A stretch of DNA of 64,000 nucleotides. It comes from Dehalococcoidia bacterium. GTDB lineage: Bacteria > Chloroflexota > Dehalococcoidia > Tepidiformales > Tepidiformaceae. The stretch's first letter is position 1. Each line of letters begins with the position of its first letter. The stretch covers positions 49,361 through 113,360 of the forward strand of contig JAJDYW010000027.1 of NCBI GenBank assembly GCA_022824925.1. The letters run 5' to 3'. Under the pieces are notes generated by a model. That model saw only the letters and a list, made by a program, of their open reading frames with translations. It was not told the DNA's origin and ran no database searches. The position numbers and the translations under genes are program-made. Of this stretch, positions 63,957 to 64,000 are shown piece by piece.

Positions 63957-64000
63957 GGCCCCCAGCGCCCGCGCCCCCGCCGCCCGCCGCCCCCCCCCCC

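Overview
The window is a high-GC bacterial chromosomal segment of about 64 kb, densely coding on both strands. No rRNA, tRNA or CRISPR array was recognised. By inference the gene content resembles Chloroflexota (Dehalococcoidia/SAR202-like): seven luciferase-like (LLM, putative F420/flavin) oxidoreductases, two DDN-type deazaflavin-dependent oxidoreductases, three cytochrome P450s, two complete Rieske oxygenases plus one truncated Rieske-oxygenase-like protein, a GMC oxidoreductase, an SDR, Zn-dehydrogenases, thiolase, acyl-CoA ligase, enoyl-CoA hydratase and an acyl-CoA carboxyltransferase. This suggests a specialist in catabolism of recalcitrant organics. Accessory items include a DUF104-PIN toxin-antitoxin pair, an orphan VapB-like antitoxin, a single-chain Type IIG/ISP-like restriction-modification enzyme, a Fic protein with a modified inhibitory motif, a HEPN-like gene, and a tandem duplication of an Opp/Dpp-type substrate-binding lipoprotein. 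The strongest candidates for something undescribed are: (1) a five-gene minus-strand operon (45818-50360) with an HTH / Tat-like membrane segment / propeller-like protein followed by four paralogous ~4-TM proteins sharing a (F/Y)(Y)FDFW motif in an alternating B-A-B-A order; (2) a ydaO/yuaA c-di-AMP riboswitch (63450-63610, minus strand) in front of a lone 72-aa zinc-ribbon gene; (3) recurrent leaderless-type starts (TANNNT 6-7 nt before ATG/GTG) and repeated exact 4-bp convergent stop overlaps. All calls come from reading the sequence and supplied translations; no database searches were run.
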